From an uncultured Oscillospiraceae bacterium (GTDB lineage: Bacteria > Bacillota > Clostridia > Oscillospirales > Oscillospiraceae), in the NCBI GenBank assembly GCA_934572465.1, contig CAKTLG010000057.1:1-6022 (forward strand): 6,022 nt of DNA. The letters run 5' to 3'. Shown here in pieces: positions 4,680 through 6,022 of the stretch. Below the pieces are notes generated by a model that worked only from the letters and a program-made list of their open reading frames with translations, had not been told where the DNA came from and ran no database searches. The position numbers were made by a program, and so were the translations under genes. Position 1 is the stretch's first letter. Each line of letters opens with the position of its first letter.

Positions 4680-4705
4680 GAATTTGAACATGAAGAAAAC
4701 TTCAT
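4656..4705. promoter_or_regulatory. Paired operators: perfect 14-bp inverted repeat
   Basis: ATGAAGTTTTCTTC (4656-4669) and GAAGAAAACTTCAT (4692-4705) are exact reverse complements. Each also has its own dyad, GAAG-N4-CTTC, and each is preceded by ACATGAAG in the rightward direction. The two centres are 34 bases apart, a little over three helical turns, so two repressor dimers could contact each other. The sites bracket the -10 box of the rightward promoter. The obvious ligand is the XRE protein encoded at 4426-4638, which would also autoregulate. Confidence 0.75.
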
Positions 4706-4724
4706 TTGTTGTTGAGGTTATTGT

Positions 4725-5003
4725 ATGCTATCTCTTTACGAATCCCTGTTTCGTGCTGGATATGGAGAACATCCGGAACGCTTTTTGTCGAAGGATGAAC
4801 TCGACGATTATCGGGCATCCTTATCCTATTACAGTTCACAGTATCTTGCACTTCTTGCCGTGCTTAATACTGAACAGTCCGCTCTTTTCAAAAAGTTACA
4901 AGACAATCGCTCCGACATTATTGGTCTTGAGCGCGACGCGTCTTTTCGCTGTGGCCTGTGTGTCGGCCTAAAGCTCGGAGGTCTTTCTTCTCTTCTGCTC
5001 TAA
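4725..5003 (+). CDS. Small DUF6809-like protein under XRE control
   Basis: Function unknown. The 92-residue, mostly helical protein starts MLSLYESLFRAGYGEHPERF, has a middle helical part (YRASLSYYSSQYLALLAVLN, then TEQSALFKKLQDNRSDI), and ends with RDASFRCGLCVGLKLGG. This layout is the pattern I associate with DUF6809: an N-terminal LYxGxxxP-type start, a central coiled region with LNxEQxxLFxKLxD, and a terminal FxxGxxLGxxL helix. It is small, uncharacterised and found in Clostridia; the assignment is from memory of the pattern. GAGG (4714-4717) lies 7 bases before the ATG. It is the only gene downstream of the operator-controlled promoter, so it is the likely output of the switch. Two cysteines sit close together (RCGLC). 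Base composition is more AT-rich than the core genes nearby, in line with acquisition by transfer. Confidence 0.7.
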   Translation: MLSLYESLFRAGYGEHPERFLSKDELDDYRASLSYYSSQYLALLAVLNTEQSALFKKLQDNRSDIIGLERDASFRCGLCVGLKLGGLSSLLL

Positions 5004-5005
5004 TC

Positions 5006-5033
5006 AATGCGGCGAACAAAACAATGCCGCATT
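5006..5033. other. Hairpin directly after the DUF6809-like gene
   Basis: AATGCGGC (5006-5013) and GCCGCATT (5026-5033) form a perfect 8-bp stem with a 12-base A-rich loop, starting 2 bases after the TAA. No T-run follows on the plus strand. It may be a 3' end stabiliser or a weak, Rho-assisted stop rather than a classic intrinsic terminator. Confidence 0.45.
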
Positions 5034-5197
5034 CCGCACGCAGTCTGCCTCCGTTATACCGTCACTCGCGCCTCACGATAGTAAGGCGCGGTTGCAATCG
5101 GCAACGGATAGCAGGGGTTCATGGCGAAGCCATGTACACCGCACCCGATTGCGCAGCGCGTGCAGCTATTCAAGCTGCAACCCGCAATGTTGGGGGT
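5034..5197. other. Non-coding cluster of short hairpins 3' of gyrA
   Basis: Four perfect hairpins follow each other: CGCGCCT/AGGCGCG (5067-5090), GTTGC/GCAAC (5091-5105), CATGGC-GAA-GCCATG (5120-5134) and TGCAGCT-ATTCA-AGCTGCA (5161-5179). No ribosome site or protein-like frame is present. Together with the repeat at 5198-5294 this gives a densely structured block of roughly 300 bases between the DUF6809-like gene and gyrA. It looks like a composite intergenic repeat. A structured RNA cannot be excluded. Confidence 0.5.
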
Positions 5198-5294
5198 CGA
5201 GGGGCCCTCCCCTCGCGTTCTCTTGGGGGTCCAAGGGGGCCATTCTCTCACGTGAGAGAATGGCTCCCTTTCCCGTGCAGCGCTTCGCGCTGCA
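5198..5294. repeat. Dispersed hairpin repeat, copy 2 (downstream of gyrA)
   Basis: Same architecture as 792-925: hairpin CGAGGGG-CCCT-CCCCTCG (5198-5215), identical 14-base linker CGTTCTCTTGGGGG (5216-5229), long palindrome centred at 5251/5252 (5233-5270), then TGCAGCGC-TTC-GCGCTGCA (5276-5294). The first hairpin has a different sequence from copy 1 but still pairs. In the long stem copy 2 has C-C opposite G-G where copy 1 has a C-A mismatch. Structure is thus kept while sequence drifts. A further CCGCGC-GAC-GCGCGG hairpin (5302-5316) lies between the repeat and the gyrA stop. Confidence 0.7.
5233..5270 (-). terminator. Long palindromic stem, possible terminator after gyrA
   Basis: A 19-base arm (5233-5251) pairs with 5252-5270 throughout, with a single G-T wobble (5238/5265) and the core TCTCTCACGTGAGAGA. 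It lies about 65 bases beyond the gyrA stop on the minus strand. The tract after the stem on that strand is CCCCCTTGGACCC, with almost no U-run, so intrinsic termination is uncertain. Rightward it would insulate the DUF6809-like gene from gyrA. Confidence 0.4.
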
Positions 5295-5334
5295 TCTCCC
5301 TCCGCGCGACGCGCGGAAAAGAGGGCCGGGGCGC

Positions 5335-6022
5335 TTACTCCTCGCTCTCCTCATGCTCCGTCAGCGCCATGGAGATGACCTGATCGCCCTCCTCCTTAAA
5401 GCGCATGACGATCACGCCCTGCGTGGCGCGGCCCGTCGTGCGGATGGCCTCCACCGGCGTGCGGATCAGAATGCCCGCGCGCGTGACGAGCAGCAGATCC
5501 TCGCTGCCGTCCACGACCTTGACGCCGACGATGCCGCCAGTCTTTTCGGTGACCATGTAGTTCTTGATGCCGAGGCCGCCGCGGTTCGTGATGCGGTATT
5601 CTTCAACGGGCGTTTTCTTTCCGTAGCCGTTCTCGGTGATGGTCAGCACCTCGCGGCCCTCGCGGGCGCGGGCGGCGCCGACGACATAGTCGCCCTCGCG
5701 CAGCTTGATGCCGCGCACGCCCACCGCCGTGCGGCCCATCGCGCGCACGTCGTTTTCATCGAATACGACCGCCATGCCGTCGTGCGTGGCGATGAGGATG
5801 CGCTGGCTGCCGTCCGTCTCGCGGACGGATACCAGCTCGTCGCCCTCCTCCATCGTCAGCGCACGGATGCCGTTGTTGCGCAGATTCTTGAGCGTTTCGA
5901 CCGGCAGCCGCTTCACCGTGCCGTTGCGCGTGACCATGGTCAAGAACAGGTTCTCGGCGTTCAGGTCGCGGAAGTGGATCATCGCCTGCACGCGCTCGCC
6001 CGTCTCCACCTGAATGATATTG
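5335..6022 (-). CDS. gyrA: DNA gyrase subunit A, C-terminal part (partial, runs off the window)
   Basis: C-terminal 228 or so residues of the gyrase subunit that cuts and rejoins DNA. With GyrB it introduces negative supercoils using ATP. The visible part is the beta-pinwheel DNA-wrapping domain, built from repeating blades: NGTVKRLPVETLKNLRNNGI, GRTAVGVRGIKLREGDYVVG, ENGYGKKTPVEEYRITNRGG-LGIKNY and RATQGVIVMRFKEEGDQVIS. Blades of the form G.xKr.p...f and RxxxGvxxxxL are typical of GyrA and ParC. The glycine-rich blades and the preceding NIIQ before VETGERVQAMI fit GyrA better than ParC. The frame is open through base 6022, so the GTG at 6007-6009 is internal and the true start lies beyond the right edge. 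It ends with an acidic tail (LTEHEESEE), common in GyrA. The active-site tyrosine and GyrA-box are not in the window. Confidence 0.93.
   Translation of the reverse strand, partial: NIIQVETGERVQAMIHFRDLNAENLFLTMVTRNGTVKRLPVETLKNLRNNGIRALTMEEGDELVSVRETDGSQRILIATHDGMAVVFDENDVRAMGRTAVGVRGIKLREGDYVVGAARAREGREVLTITENGYGKKTPVEEYRITNRGGLGIKNYMVTEKTGGIVGVKVVDGSEDLLLVTRAGILIRTPVEAIRTTGRATQGVIVMRFKEEGDQVISMALTEHEESEE

Noticed and set aside
4678..4971. Alternative plus-strand frame overlapping the DUF6809-like gene
   Set aside because: Its ATG overlaps the -10 box and lies upstream of the expected transcription start near 4686. It has no ribosome site, while the frame starting at 4725 has GAGG at 7 bases and a recognisable family pattern.
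792..5294. The paired repeats as a CRISPR array or as the ends of one transposon carrying the genes between
   Set aside because: There are only two copies, over 4 kb apart, in the same orientation relative to flanking genes. They have no spacers, no transposase between them, and core genes in the interval.
6007..6009. GTG as the start of a separate 224-residue gene
   Set aside because: The frame is open to the window edge, and upstream codons read N-I-I-Q before V-E-T-G-E, as expected inside gyrA. It is an internal codon.
1..6022. tRNA or rRNA genes
   Set aside because: I looked for cloverleaf arms, GGTTCGAATCC-type T-loops and conserved rRNA stretches in the gaps and saw none. A covariance search would settle it.

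Overview
The window looks like a chromosomal segment of a GC-rich, Clostridia-type member of the Bacillota, probably a gut organism of the Oscillospiraceae/Ruminococcaceae kind. This is inferred from small XRE regulators, a DUF6809-like protein, SHOCT-domain membrane proteins, strong GGAGG-type ribosome sites and an ammonia-dependent NadE. The taxonomic call is a judgement from gene style; no marker gene was searched.

Layout. Positions 1-800 hold two small XRE/Cro-type regulators pointing at each other (93-296 + and 405-644 -), each ending in its own terminator hairpin. Each faces a divergent AT-rich control region with palindromes. The first faces a leftward sigma70-type promoter that leaves the window. 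The second faces a rightward promoter that now leads only into the first ~16 codons of a third HTH gene, which breaks off at a dispersed hairpin repeat. Positions 926-3984 are housekeeping genes, all on the minus strand: two membrane proteins with C-terminal SHOCT segments, then greA and rnhA, tightly spaced as one likely operon. nadE follows after a gap of about 380 bp that holds a strong hairpin and two imperfect ~100-bp repeat copies. Positions 3985-4425 are non-coding and rich in hairpins. Positions 4426-5003 hold a compact divergent module: an XRE regulator (-) and a DUF6809-like small protein (+), with a near-consensus promoter carrying a perfect 14-bp inverted repeat. Positions 5004-5334 are another hairpin-rich repeat block. 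The window ends in the C-terminal part of gyrA (-), which runs off the right edge.

How the parts work together. GreA rescues backtracked RNA polymerase, RNase HI removes R-loops, GyrA controls supercoiling and NadE makes NAD+. These are core genes. The accessory layer is the set of three small HTH switch modules inserted around them, plus two families of palindromic intergenic repeats that sit just downstream of the core genes. The points most worth following are the XRE/DUF6809 switch with its operators, the ATGAAGT half-site shared by two separate XRE loci, the truncated HTH target gene, and the two-hairpin 3' repeat whose copies show compensatory base changes.
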